DNA of 64,000 nt from assembly GCF_035685805.1 (NCBI RefSeq), contig NZ_DASSAB010000060.1, forward strand, positions 22,146-86,145. Reading direction: 5' to 3'. This DNA is from Dyella_A sp035685805. Lineage in GTDB: Bacteria > Pseudomonadota > Gammaproteobacteria > Xanthomonadales > Rhodanobacteraceae. The notes beneath the pieces were generated by a model. It ran no database searches and had not been told where the DNA came from. It saw only the letters and a program-made list of their open reading frames with translations. Of this stretch, positions 49,423 through 59,747 are shown one piece after another. The position numbers and the translations under genes are program-made. Positions within the stretch are counted from its first letter, which is position 1. Each line of letters starts with the position of its first letter.

Positions 49423-50487
49423 ATGTACACACCCCTGCGCATCGACCCCACCCAGGCAATGGCCGAGATCCAGCGCTTCCAGACCAAGCTCGCCGCCGGC
49501 TTGCAGAACCTCCCCAGGCTCGGTGAGCCCGAATACGCCAACACGCCGCGCGAACTCGTCTACAGCGAAGACAAGCTCAAGGTATGGCACTTCACCGGAA
49601 CGCGCCCGACCGCCAGGACGCCGCTGCTTATCGTCTATGCGCTGGTCAACACCGTCTGGATGACCGACCTGCAGCCCGATCGCTCGCTGGTGCGCAACCT
49701 GCTCGAGCAGGGCGAGGATGTCTACCTGATCGACTGGGGCTACCCGGACGGCGCAGACCGCTGGCTCACCCTGGACGATTACCTCAACGGCTACCTCGAC
49801 CGCTGCGTCGACGCGGTGCGCGAGCGGCATGAGCTGGACGCGATCAACCTGCTGGGCATCTGCCAGGGGGGCGCGTTCTCGCTGTGCTACACGGCAATGC
49901 ATCCGGAAAAGGTCAGGAACCTGATCACCATGGTGACCCCGGTGGACTACCACACGCCGGACAACATGCTCTCGCACTGGGTGCAGAACCTCGACGTCGA
50001 CCGCTTCGTCGACGTGATGGGCAACATCCCGGCCGGGCTGATGAACTGGGTGTACCTCACGCTCAAGCCGCTGCGGCTGAACCAGCAGAAGTACGTCGGG
50101 CTGGTCGATATCCTCGACAACCCGACCGAGCTGGCCAACTTCCTGCGCATGGAAAAGTGGATCTTCGATTCGCCCGACCAGGCGGGCGAGGCCTTTCGCC
50201 AGTTCATCAGGGATTTCTACCAGGGCAACAAGCTGGTCAAGCACACGCTGGAAATCGGTGGGCGCACGGTCGATCTGGGCCTGATCCAGCAGCCGGTGCT
50301 GAACATCTACGCCGAGCAGGACCATCTGGTGCCGCCGGATGCCTCGCGAGCGCTGCGCCAGCACATCGGCACGCGCGACTACACCGAAGTGGCGTTCAAG
50401 GGAGGGCACATCGGGATCTACGTCTCCGGGCGCGCCCAGCGTGAAGTGCCGCCGGCGATCCATCAGTGGCTGCGGGCGCGCGCATGA
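49423..50487 (+). CDS. phaC: Class III polyhydroxyalkanoate synthase catalytic subunit PhaC
   Basis: A 354-residue alpha/beta hydrolase-like enzyme polymerising (R)-3-hydroxyacyl-CoA into storage polyester at granules. The short length and following of phaE define class III. The lipase-like box GICQGG puts the nucleophile at Cys147, with Asp300 in AEQDHLVPP and His329 in KGGHIGIYVSG completing the triad. The N-terminal RELVYSEDKLKVWHF and VYALVNTVWMTDLQPDRS are typical. No phaA, phaB or phasin gene lies in the window, so the monomer supply is encoded elsewhere. Confidence 0.96.
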   Translation: MYTPLRIDPTQAMAEIQRFQTKLAAGLQNLPRLGEPEYANTPRELVYSEDKLKVWHFTGTRPTARTPLLIVYALVNTVWMTDLQPDRSLVRNLLEQGEDVYLIDWGYPDGADRWLTLDDYLNGYLDRCVDAVRERHELDAINLLGICQGGAFSLCYTAMHPEKVRNLITMVTPVDYHTPDNMLSHWVQNLDVDRFVDVMGNIPAGLMNWVYLTLKPLRLNQQKYVGLVDILDNPTELANFLRMEKWIFDSPDQAGEAFRQFIRDFYQGNKLVKHTLEIGGRTVDLGLIQQPVLNIYAEQDHLVPPDASRALRQHIGTRDYTEVAFKGGHIGIYVSGRAQREVPPAIHQWLRARA

Positions 50488-50496
50488 CCGGGCCGG

Positions 50497-50697
50497 GTGC
50501 CTGGCGTGGTTGAAGGCAGGCCACTGCAGCGCTCGCGACGTCACCGCACATTGGCTGGCGTGTGCGGCGGGATCGCCGGCTTCTACGGCTGGGATCCCAC
50601 CCTGGTGCGGATCGGGTGGATCGTGCTGACCCTGCTGGGCGGCTCCGGCATACTGCTTTACCTGGTGATGTGGCTGGTGATGCCCGACGGCACGTGA
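50497..50697 (+). CDS. Small PspC domain membrane protein
   Basis: A 66-residue protein that is essentially a PspC domain: LQRSRRHRTLAGVCGGIAGFYGWDPTLVRIGWIVLTLLGGSGILLYLVMWLVMPD. One or two hydrophobic helices cover residues 36-62. PspC proteins sense or relay envelope stress in the phage-shock response, but stand-alone short forms are widespread and of unknown role. The start is GTG at 50497 (or GTG at 50506), 9 bases after phaC, so it may be co-transcribed with phaEC. Confidence 0.85.
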   Translation: MPGVVEGRPLQRSRRHRTLAGVCGGIAGFYGWDPTLVRIGWIVLTLLGGSGILLYLVMWLVMPDGT

Positions 50698-50780
50698 GTG
50701 CCATGCGGCCCCGCCGCCGCAGCGCAGCCCACTCCCTTTCCACGCCGCGGCCGATGCCGCGGCCATCAGCGTGTGAAGCC

Positions 50781-51806
50781 ATGACCTCTTCGATGGACTA
50801 CGACCGTTACGACCGCGTCCGCGCGGTGCAGTGGCAGGACGATCACCTGCGGCTGCTGGATCAGCGGCTGCTGCCACACGAGGAGCGCTGGATCAGCTGC
50901 CGCACGGCCGAGGATGTGATGCAGGCGATCCGGGACCTGGCGGTGCGCGGCGCGCCGGCGATCGGCATCGCGGCGGCGTGGGGCGTCGTGCTGGCAGCCC
51001 GCAACGGCGAGCCGCTGGAGCCGGCGCTGGCGATGCTGCGCGCTGCGCGACCGACCGCGGTCAACCTGATGTGGGCGCTCGACCGCATGAAGGCCGTCAT
51101 CGCTGGCGGGGCGGACGCGGGTGCGCTCGAACGCGAGGCGCAAGCCATCCAGGACGAGGACCTGGCCGCCAACCGGCACATGGGCGAACTCGGCGCCGCC
51201 CTGATCGCGCCCGGTTCGGGCGTGATGACCCACTGCAATACCGGCTCGCTGGCGACCGCCGGCTTTGGTACCGCCCTGGGCGTGATCCGCGCCGGTGTCG
51301 CCGGCGGCCGCATCGGGCAGATCTTCGCCGGCGAGACACGACCCTGGCAGCAGGGCGCCCGGTTGACCATGTACGAGCTGGTGCGTGACGGCATTCCTGC
51401 CCGCCTGATCGCCGACTCCGCCGCTGCACACCTGATGAAATCCGGCGCGGTTCAGTGGGTCATCGTCGGGGCCGACCGCATTGCCGCCAATGGCGACACG
51501 GCCAACAAGATCGGCACCTACCAGCTGGCCATCGCCGCCCGCCACCACGGCGTCAAGTTCATGGTGGTGGCGCCGTCGTCCACCGTGGACATGGCCACGC
51601 CCGATGGCGAGGCGATCGAGATCGAGCTGCGCGACAGCACCGAGCTGCTGTCCCATGCCGGACAGCGCACCGTGGTGGAGGGAGCGCAAGCGTGGAACCC
51701 GGTGTTCGACGTGACGCCCGCCGACCTGATCGACGCCATCGTGACCGAGCGCGGCGTCATCGAGCACCCGAACGCTACTGTCATGCAGGCGATGTTCGGC
51801 GGGTGA
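50781..51806 (+). CDS. mtnA: S-methyl-5-thioribose-1-phosphate isomerase
   Basis: MtnA converts methylthioribose-1-phosphate to methylthioribulose-1-phosphate in the methionine salvage pathway. The 341 residues include LAVRGAPAIGIAAAWGVVLAA, THCNTGSLATAGFGTALGVI (catalytic Cys), ETRPWQQGARLTMYEL and VGADRIAANGDTANKIGTYQLA (catalytic Asp). It is distinguished from eIF2B-like relatives by these motifs. GtrA starts inside its stop codon. Its location next to gyrA is shared with Xanthomonas; other mtn genes are not in the window. Confidence 0.95.
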   Translation: MTSSMDYDRYDRVRAVQWQDDHLRLLDQRLLPHEERWISCRTAEDVMQAIRDLAVRGAPAIGIAAAWGVVLAARNGEPLEPALAMLRAARPTAVNLMWALDRMKAVIAGGADAGALEREAQAIQDEDLAANRHMGELGAALIAPGSGVMTHCNTGSLATAGFGTALGVIRAGVAGGRIGQIFAGETRPWQQGARLTMYELVRDGIPARLIADSAAAHLMKSGAVQWVIVGADRIAANGDTANKIGTYQLAIAARHHGVKFMVVAPSSTVDMATPDGEAIEIELRDSTELLSHAGQRTVVEGAQAWNPVFDVTPADLIDAIVTERGVIEHPNATVMQAMFGG

Positions 51807-52213
51807 AGCTGTCGCGCGACATCACGCTGTTTGCCGCGGGCGGCGTGCTGGGGCTGCTGATCGACGCGTCGGTGGTGCAGGCGCTGGTGGGCGCGGCCGG
51901 CTGGAATGCCTACCTCGCCCGGCTGATCTCGTTTTGCCTGGCAGCGAGCTTCACCTGGTGGTGGAACCGCCGCTTCACCTTTGCCGGGCGCTCCAGCGGT
52001 CGTCGTGCCCATGCCGAGTGGCTGCACTGGATGGCGCTGATGAGCATCGGTGCCGCGGTGAACTACGGCGTCTACGCGCTGTGCCTGGCGTTTTTTCCGG
52101 CCCTGCATCGGCTGCCCGCGGTGGCCGCGGCGGCCGGCTCGGCGGTCGCCGCGCTGATCAATTTTTCAGCAGCCCGCGGGCTGCTTTTCAGCAAGCCTCG
52201 TGCGACCCCGTAA
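51803..52213 (+). CDS. GtrA family membrane protein
   Basis: A 136-residue protein with four predicted helices: LFAAGGVLGLLIDASVVQALV, LARLISFCLAASFTWWWNRRF, WMALMSIGAAVNYGVYALCLAF and VAAAAGSAVAALINFSAARGLLF. The FTWWWNRRFTFAGR motif and final NFSAARGLLF are the GtrA family signatures. GtrA proteins flip undecaprenyl-phosphate-linked sugars across the inner membrane for O-antigen or wall glycosylation. The GTG start at 51803 overlaps the mtnA stop (GTGA). No gtrB-like partner is adjacent. Confidence 0.9.
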   Translation: MKLSRDITLFAAGGVLGLLIDASVVQALVGAAGWNAYLARLISFCLAASFTWWWNRRFTFAGRSSGRRAHAEWLHWMALMSIGAAVNYGVYALCLAFFPALHRLPAVAAAAGSAVAALINFSAARGLLFSKPRATP

Positions 52214-52259
52214 GTTGTTGAAAAACAAGCGCTAAATACTGCCTCTCAAAGTCCTTTCG

Positions 52260-52268
52260 TGGTACACT
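52260..52268 (+). promoter_or_regulatory. Candidate extended -10 promoter of gyrA
   Basis: TGGTACACT (52260-52268) fits TGn plus TACACT. No convincing -35 lies upstream. The start near 52275 would give a leader of about 78 bases before the gyrA ATG. Confidence 0.45.
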
Positions 52269-52352
52269 CCACGGCTTGGATTCCGGGTCGCCTGCGCACG
52301 CGCCTGAGGCGCTCGCGGTGCGGCCCTTTTTCGTTCACTGGGAAGCCGATTG

Positions 52353-54977
<2,625 letters not shown>

Positions 54978-54999
54978 GCGACATGCGTCGCACGCGTGA

Positions 55000-55031
55000 C
55001 CAGACAGCCCGGCATCCGCCGGGCTGTCTGG
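55000..55031. terminator. Bidirectional terminator between gyrA and the LAB_N gene
   Basis: The 14-bp perfect stem CCAGACAGCCCGGC (55000-55013) / GCCGGGCTGTCTGG (55018-55031) has loop ATCC. The T tract is poor on both sides (TTATGG on plus), but its length and position between convergent genes make termination likely. Confidence 0.7.
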
Positions 55032-55367
55032 TTATGGGGCCGCATCGCTGCTGCGCGAGCGTTTGAGCAGCCACAGGTTGCGCCCGTAAAGCACCGGCAG
55101 GAACGCGTAGCTGAGGATCACCGGAAGCTTGTCGATGTGCAGCGCGTAAAGCAGTTGCAGCGCGCTGCCCCAGAAGCTCAGGTGCCAGAACACCGGCGGC
55201 ACCACCAGTTTTCGCGCCTTTTCCGAGTGCAGCCACTGGATCAGGAAGCGCGCACTGAACAGGCCTGCGCCGAGCAGGCCCAGTGCGGTCCAGCCGCGCG
55301 AGTCGCGATAAAGCCATGGCAAGGCGTGGCCAAGCAGCGGTTGGAGCAGTCCATCGGATGCAGGCAT
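55032..55367 (-). CDS. LAB_N domain membrane protein (lipid A biosynthesis N-terminal-like)
   Basis: A 111-residue protein with three hydrophobic helices. GLLGAGLFSARFLIQWLHSEKARKLVVPPVFWHLSFWGSALQLLYALHIDKLPVILSYAFLPVLYGRNLWLL is the LAB_N domain seen at the N-terminus of some lipid A disaccharide synthases and as stand-alone small proteins. Its role is unknown; an involvement in polyprenyl-linked sugar handling has been suggested for stand-alone forms. I chose the ATG at 55367 because an excellent SD (GGAGGGA) precedes it; the ATG at 55388 would add seven residues. Confidence 0.85.
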   Translation of the reverse strand: MPASDGLLQPLLGHALPWLYRDSRGWTALGLLGAGLFSARFLIQWLHSEKARKLVVPPVFWHLSFWGSALQLLYALHIDKLPVILSYAFLPVLYGRNLWLLKRSRSSDAAP

Positions 55368-55443
55368 CGGTCCCTCCGGGACGGGCATGGCACAGGGCAG
55401 GGGCGCGGCAGGCGTTCGACGGCTGCCGCGAGCGCGTTTCCGA

Positions 55444-55929
55444 TCAGTCCGTGACGGACGCGAGCATGGCCTCTGCGCTGGAGACGCGCAGCTCCCCCGC
55501 TGCCTCGATGTGCAGCTGCCGAACCACGCCATCCACGGCGTACAGCGCGAACCGCCTGGCGCGCGGGCCGAGCCCGTAAGCGCTGCCGTCCAGTTCCAGG
55601 CCGAGCGCCCGGGTAAAGGCGCCGTTGCCGTCGGCGAGCATCAGCAGGCCGGCCGGCACGTGCTGGTCGGCAGCCCACGCCTGCATCACGAATGCGTCGT
55701 TGACCGACAGGCAGCAGACGTCGATGCCGCGCGCGCGGAAGTGCGGGTACTCCGCCACGAAACCGGGCATGTGGTGCTCCGAGCACGTCGGCGTGAACGC
55801 ACCGGGCACGGCAAACATCACCATGCGGCGGCCGGCGAACACGGCGGCGGTACCGGTGGGCAGGGCGGTGCCGCCGTCGACCACGGTCAGCGGCACATCG
55901 GGGGGGGTCTGGCCAATTTCTATGGTCAC
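55444..55929 (-). CDS. Peroxiredoxin (Prx5 type)
   Basis: A 161-residue thiol peroxidase of the Prx5/redoxin group. The peroxidatic Cys49 lies in VPGAFTPTCSEHHMPGF, the typical P-x-x-x-T/S-x-x-C. The sequence then shows CCLSVNDAFVMQAWAA and LMLADGNGAFTRALGLELDGSAYGLGPRARRFALYAVDGVV, features of atypical 2-Cys or 1-Cys Prx5 that reduce H2O2 and organic peroxides using glutathione/glutaredoxin or thioredoxin. It lies 76 bases upstream of the LAB_N gene on the same strand and diverges from hsp20. Confidence 0.94.
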   Translation of the reverse strand: MTIEIGQTPPDVPLTVVDGGTALPTGTAAVFAGRRMVMFAVPGAFTPTCSEHHMPGFVAEYPHFRARGIDVCCLSVNDAFVMQAWAADQHVPAGLLMLADGNGAFTRALGLELDGSAYGLGPRARRFALYAVDGVVRQLHIEAAGELRVSSAEAMLASVTD

Positions 55930-56065
55930 GGGCGCTCAATCTGAAAGGAGGGCAACCGCACGATGCTAAACCGTTCCCGCCGGCATCGTCGCCTTGAATC
56001 GTCGTCCGCCGGACCTACCTTGGGGCCAAGCGGTGATCGCACCGTAACCTTTTGAGGAACCTGCC

Positions 56066-56515
56066 ATGAGCAACCGCAATCCGACGATGTGGAACGCAGC
56101 CAACGTCTTCCCGGACGAAGTGCGCCAGGCCTTCGATCGCTTTTTCCAGGGCCAGGACAGCGACGCCTCGCACGTGGTCACCAGCCAGTGGGCGCCGCGG
56201 GTGGACATCCGCGAGGACGAGCAGCGCTTCGTGATCCTGGCCGATGTGCCCGGCGTGGATCCGGCGCAGATCGAGATCAGCATGGACAAGGGCATCCTGA
56301 CCATCAAGGGCGAGCGCGCCGCGCCGGCCGAGCCGGACGGCAAGTTCACCCGCGTCGAGCGGGCCCGCGGCACGTTCCACCGCCGCTTCACGCTGCCGGA
56401 CAGCGCCGACGCCGAGAGCATCACTGCCACGGGCAGGTTCGGCGTGCTGGAAATCGTTATCCCGAAGAAGCCGCTGGCGACCCCGCGCCGCATCACCATC
56501 AACGCGGCCGAGTAA
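56066..56515 (+). CDS. Hsp20 family small heat-shock protein
   Basis: A 149-residue alpha-crystallin domain chaperone that holds unfolding proteins for later refolding. The crystallin domain spans about residues 45-145 and contains FVILADVPGVDPAQIEISMDKGILTIKGERAA, the FHRRFTLP strand and the conserved GVLEIVIPK. The C-terminal IxI-like motif is weak (ITINAAE), so oligomer anchoring may differ. A CTTGAA box at 55993 hints at a heat-shock sigma promoter but lacks a convincing -10. cbpA follows 79 bases later, beyond a hairpin. Confidence 0.95.
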   Translation: MSNRNPTMWNAANVFPDEVRQAFDRFFQGQDSDASHVVTSQWAPRVDIREDEQRFVILADVPGVDPAQIEISMDKGILTIKGERAAPAEPDGKFTRVERARGTFHRRFTLPDSADAESITATGRFGVLEIVIPKKPLATPRRITINAAE

Positions 56516-56531
56516 GCTAGCGCATTGATGT

Positions 56532-56561
56532 ATCCGCGGCGGCTCCCTTGCCGCCGCGGAT
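56532..56561 (+). terminator. Strong hairpin between hsp20 and cbpA
   Basis: The 12-bp perfect stem ATCCGCGGCGGC (56532-56543) / GCCGCCGCGGAT (56550-56561) with loop TCCCTT is followed by GCTGTTTGG, only a weak T tract. It likely lowers cbpA expression relative to hsp20 or stabilises the hsp20 message. Confidence 0.55.
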
Positions 56562-56594
56562 GCTGTTTGGTGATCCTGCGCCCGGGAGAGGTGA

Positions 56595-57491
56595 GTGGAG
56601 TTCAAAGATTATTACGACATCCTTGGCGTCAAGCCGGAGGCGAGCGAGGCCGAGATCAAGGCTGCCTATCGCAAGCTGGCAAGGCAGTACCACCCGGACA
56701 AGAACAAGGACGCCGGCGCCGAGGACAAGTTCAAGGCCGTCAACGAGGCCAACGAGGTGCTGCGCGACAAGGAAAAGCGCCGGGCCTACGATCAGGTGCG
56801 CGCCGGCGGCTACCGCGGCGGCGAGCAGTTCCGGCCGCCGCCGGGCTTTGGCCAGGGCCAGGGCTTCGACGGCGACATGGGCGATGGCGACTTCAGCGAT
56901 TTCTTCGAGAGCCTGTTCGGACGCGGCGGCGGCGGTGCCCGCGGACAGCCGCGACCCAGGCGCGGGCGCGATGTCCAGGCCAGCGTGCAGATCGACCTGC
57001 AGACCGCGTTCGACGGCGGGCGCACCCGCGTTGCCATGCACGATGGCCACGGCGGCGAGCGCGTGCTCGAGGTAAAGATCCCCGCAGGCATCCAGCCGGG
57101 TCAGGTGATCCGGCTGTCCGGGCAGGGTCAGCCCGGCAGCGCGGGCGGACCGGGCGGCGACCTGCTGCTCGAAGTGGGCGTGCGCGACGACGCCCGTTTC
57201 AAGCTCGACGGTCGTAACGTCCTGCATGTGCTCGCAATCGCTCCATGGGAGGCTGCGCTGGGCGCCACGGTGCCGGTGCCGACGCTGGCCGGGGCGGTGG
57301 ATCTGCGGATTCCGGCCGGCTCGCAGTCGGGAAAGAAGCTGCGGCTGAAAGGCCGCGGCATGCCGGGTGCGACGCCGGGTGATCAGCTGGTGGAGTTGTC
57401 CATTCGCACGCCGCCGGCGGCGGACGACAAGCAGCGCAAGGCGTACGAGGCGCTGCACAAGCATTTCGCCGACTTCGATCCGCGCGCCTGA
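56595..57491 (+). CDS. cbpA: DnaJ-class co-chaperone CbpA
   Basis: A 298-residue class B J-protein. The J domain has H33-P34-D35 (KLARQYHPDKNKD), the contact that stimulates DnaK ATPase. A Gly/Phe-rich linker (90-120) and two C-terminal beta domains (DVQASVQIDLQTAFDGG; LRIPAGSQSGKKLRLKGRGMPG) follow; the zinc finger of DnaJ is absent. This matches CbpA, a DnaJ analogue induced in stationary phase that also binds DNA in E. coli. The start is GTG at 56595 with SD GGGAGAGG. The CbpM modulator is not seen next to it. Confidence 0.93.
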   Translation: MEFKDYYDILGVKPEASEAEIKAAYRKLARQYHPDKNKDAGAEDKFKAVNEANEVLRDKEKRRAYDQVRAGGYRGGEQFRPPPGFGQGQGFDGDMGDGDFSDFFESLFGRGGGGARGQPRPRRGRDVQASVQIDLQTAFDGGRTRVAMHDGHGGERVLEVKIPAGIQPGQVIRLSGQGQPGSAGGPGGDLLLEVGVRDDARFKLDGRNVLHVLAIAPWEAALGATVPVPTLAGAVDLRIPAGSQSGKKLRLKGRGMPGATPGDQLVELSIRTPPAADDKQRKAYEALHKHFADFDPRA

Positions 57492-57517
57492 GCCTGGTTC
57501 GGCCGGGGGGGCAACGA

Positions 57518-57543
57518 AAAACGGCGCCTGCGGGCGCCGTTTT
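57518..57543. terminator. Bidirectional terminator between cbpA and the receiver gene
   Basis: AAAACGGCGCC (57518-57528) / GGCGCCGTTTT (57533-57543) is an 11-bp stem with loop TGCG and A/T runs at both ends, serving the convergent genes on either strand. Confidence 0.85.
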
Positions 57544-57566
57544 CTTGCAGCTGCTTCCCGCCGGAA

Positions 57567-57932
57567 TCAGGCTGGCAGCAGTTCGGTCAGCGTGGCCACC
57601 AGTTCGTCTTCCTTGATCGGCTTGGTCACGTACGCCTTGGCGCCCTGGCGCATGCCCCAGACCTTGTCGGTCTCCTGGTCCTTGGTGGTGACGAGCACCA
57701 CCGGGATGTGGGACGTGGTGGGGTCCTTGCTGATCGTACGGGTCGCCTGGAAGCCGTTGAGGTTGGGCATGACCACGTCCATCAGGATCAGGTCGGGCAG
57801 CTCGCGCTTGGCCGCCTCGACGCCGGCGGCACCGTCCTCTGCGGTGAGCGCTTCGTGGCCGAGTTTCTCCACGACGCGTTTCAGTCCGAGCAGCTGCGAC
57901 GGCGAATCGTCGACGATGAGGATGCGGGCCAT
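57567..57932 (-). CDS. pilH: Single-domain response regulator (PilH/CheY-like)
   Basis: A 121-residue stand-alone receiver. Acidic residues D8-D9 (ILIVDDSPSQ), phosphoacceptor D52 (LILMDVVMPNLNGFQ), Thr in VVLVTTKDQ and the Lys of VTKPIKEDEL form the active site. The sequence closely resembles PilH of the type IV pilus chemosensory (Pil-Chp) system, which modulates twitching and cAMP. Assignment to PilH rather than PilG or another CheY is by resemblance; no pil genes lie next to it, though pilZ lies at 23.2 kb. Confidence 0.8.
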   Translation of the reverse strand: MARILIVDDSPSQLLGLKRVVEKLGHEALTAEDGAAGVEAAKRELPDLILMDVVMPNLNGFQATRTISKDPTTSHIPVVLVTTKDQETDKVWGMRQGAKAYVTKPIKEDELVATLTELLPA

Positions 57933-58003
57933 AAGGTGGGGATCCCTTGAGCTAAAGTGAATGGATTCTAAGCTGCGCCTGCCGTGCTTCCAAGTGAGCG
58001 CGT

Positions 58004-59005
58004 TCAGGCCGATGCGTGGCGCACGACGGTGCGGCCGAACGACTGCCCCGCCAGCATGGCAGGAAAGACGTCCGCGAGCTGGTCGAGCGACACCTCGCGG
58101 GTGGCGATGCGGTCCAGGTGGAGCGGTTTCCAGTCGCTGGCCAGATGCTGCCAGACGCGGTCACGCTGGTCGCGTGCAGTGCCCGCACTGGCGACGCCAA
58201 GCAGGTTCACGCCCCGGATGATGAAGGGCAGCACGGTGCTTTCGAACCCCACGCCGCCGGCGTTGCCGCACACCGCCACGTTGCCGTAGGGGGCGATCAG
58301 CGGCAGCAGCCCCGCCAGCATCGCACCGCCGACGTTGTCCAGCGCGCCGCCGAATCGCGCCGAGTCCATCGGCTTGCCGCTGAAGCCGAGCTGGTGCCGG
58401 TCCAGGCACTGCGCCGCACCCAGGCTGGCAAGGAAGGCGAAATGGTCGGGCTTGCCGCTGATGGCGTGGACCTCGTAGCCGGCACGGGCGTACATGTCGA
58501 CCGCCAGCATGCCCACGCCACCGGTGGCACCGGTGACGGCAATCGGTCCACGCGACGGCTGCTGGTGGTTGTCCTGCATCTGCAGCAGCGCCAGCGCCGC
58601 GGTGAAGCCGGCGGTGCCGAGGATCATGCTCTCGCGCAGGCTGAGGCCGCTCGGCAGTGGAATCGTCCAGCGCGATTCAAGCCGCACGTATTCGCCGAAG
58701 CCGCCGTCGCGCGTCTCGGACAGTCCCGCGCCGGTGCAGAGCACAGCGTCGCCCTCCCTGAACGCCGGATCGGTGGAGGCCACCACATGGCCGGCGACAT
58801 CGATTCCACCATTGAGCGGATAGCGCCGCAGGATCTTGCCCTTGCCGGTGCCCGCCAGCGCGTCCTTGAAGTTGACCGACGACCAGGCCGACTTCACCAG
58901 CACTTCGCCGGGCGAGAGCGCGTCGGCCGACAGCGTCTCGACGCCACCGCGGTAGCCCTCATCGTCGCTGTGGATGCGGAACGCGCGGAAGTCGGGTGAG
59001 GCCAT
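58004..59005 (-). CDS. acuI: YhdH/AcuI family acrylyl-CoA reductase-type oxidoreductase
   Basis: A 333-residue zinc-free medium-chain dehydrogenase/reductase. FRAFRIHSDDEGYRGGVETLS and VLVKSAWSSVNFKDALAGTGKGKILRRYPLNGGIDVAGHV are typical of the YhdH/YhfP/AcuI group, and the NADPH motif is VTGATGGVGMLAVDMYA. AcuI reduces acryloyl-CoA to propionyl-CoA, protecting against a reactive electrophile; other quinone-type roles are possible. It lies 57 bases after the LOG gene on the same strand and 71 bases upstream of the receiver gene. Confidence 0.88.
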   Translation of the reverse strand: MASPDFRAFRIHSDDEGYRGGVETLSADALSPGEVLVKSAWSSVNFKDALAGTGKGKILRRYPLNGGIDVAGHVVASTDPAFREGDAVLCTGAGLSETRDGGFGEYVRLESRWTIPLPSGLSLRESMILGTAGFTAALALLQMQDNHQQPSRGPIAVTGATGGVGMLAVDMYARAGYEVHAISGKPDHFAFLASLGAAQCLDRHQLGFSGKPMDSARFGGALDNVGGAMLAGLLPLIAPYGNVAVCGNAGGVGFESTVLPFIIRGVNLLGVASAGTARDQRDRVWQHLASDWKPLHLDRIATREVSLDQLADVFPAMLAGQSFGRTVVRHASA

Positions 59006-59062
59006 GGAATGTCTCCGGGTCGAGATGGGCGCGAGCCGCGCCAGGGACGTGCGGGTGTGGGC

Positions 59063-59659
59063 TCAGGGAGCCACGGCGGATTTGTCGATCCACTTCGGCA
59101 CGTAGGTCGGCCGGTAGTCGGCCATCCAGTCGAACAGGGCGTCGATGTCCTCGCCGAACCAGACGCCCTCGAGCTGCGGCGACCGTACGAACGCCTCGTC
59201 CACCATGTGCTGCATGGCCTGGCGCAGGCGTCGATAGTACCCCTGAACATCGAGGAAGGCGCAGGGGTAGGTGTGCAGCCCCAGCTGCGCCCAGGTCAGC
59301 ATCTCGAACATCTCGTCCAGCGTGCCGAAGCCGCCGGGCAGGGCGACGAAGGCCTGCGAGAGCTCGTACATGCGGGTCTTGCGCTCGTGCATGGTCTCGA
59401 CCACGTGCATCTCGGTGAGGCCGGCGTGGGCGACTTCCTTCTCCACCAGGTGGCGGGGTATCACGCCGATCACGCGGCCGCCGCCGGCCATTACGGCATC
59501 GGCGACGATGCCCATCAGGCCGACCTTGCCGCCGCCATAGACGAGCGCGATATCGCGCCGGGCCAGCTCCGCCCCGAACGCCCGCGCCTGCGCCGCATAT
59601 TCGGGCCGCTCGCCGCTGCTGGAGCCGCAGTACACGCACAGTGCCTTCAGTTCGTTCAT
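59063..59659 (-). CDS. LOG family protein (TIGR00730 Rossmann fold)
   Basis: A 198-residue LONELY GUY family protein. The motif PGGFGTLDEMFE and the upstream GGGKVGLMGIVADAVMAGGGRVIGVIP are the signature of cytokinin riboside 5'-monophosphate phosphoribohydrolases, which release adenine-type bases from nucleoside monophosphates. In bacteria the physiological role is often unknown. The start at 59659 gives MNELKALCVYCGSSSG, matching the family. It lies 88 bases downstream of lpdA on the same strand, with a terminator between. Confidence 0.92.
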   Translation of the reverse strand: MNELKALCVYCGSSSGERPEYAAQARAFGAELARRDIALVYGGGKVGLMGIVADAVMAGGGRVIGVIPRHLVEKEVAHAGLTEMHVVETMHERKTRMYELSQAFVALPGGFGTLDEMFEMLTWAQLGLHTYPCAFLDVQGYYRRLRQAMQHMVDEAFVRSPQLEGVWFGEDIDALFDWMADYRPTYVPKWIDKSAVAP

Positions 59660-59680
59660 CGCTGATCCCTTTGGAAAAAC

Positions 59681-59710
59681 AAAACCCGCCCTCTGTTCAG
59701 GAGGGCGGGT
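59681..59710 (-). terminator. Rho-independent terminator of the sucAB-lpdA operon
   Basis: The stem ACCCGCCCTC (59684-59693) / GAGGGCGGGT (59701-59710) with a seven-base loop is followed on the minus strand by TTTGTTTTTCC. It lies 37 bases after the lpdA stop. Confidence 0.9.
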
Positions 59711-59747
59711 CGATGGCCCGCGCTGCGGCAGACCCGGTCGTTGCGGC

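Noticed and set aside
55990..56021. Heat-shock sigma-32 promoter for hsp20
   Set aside because: CTTGAA is present at 55993-55998, but the region 13-16 bases later (CCTACCTT) matches the CCCCATNT box poorly.
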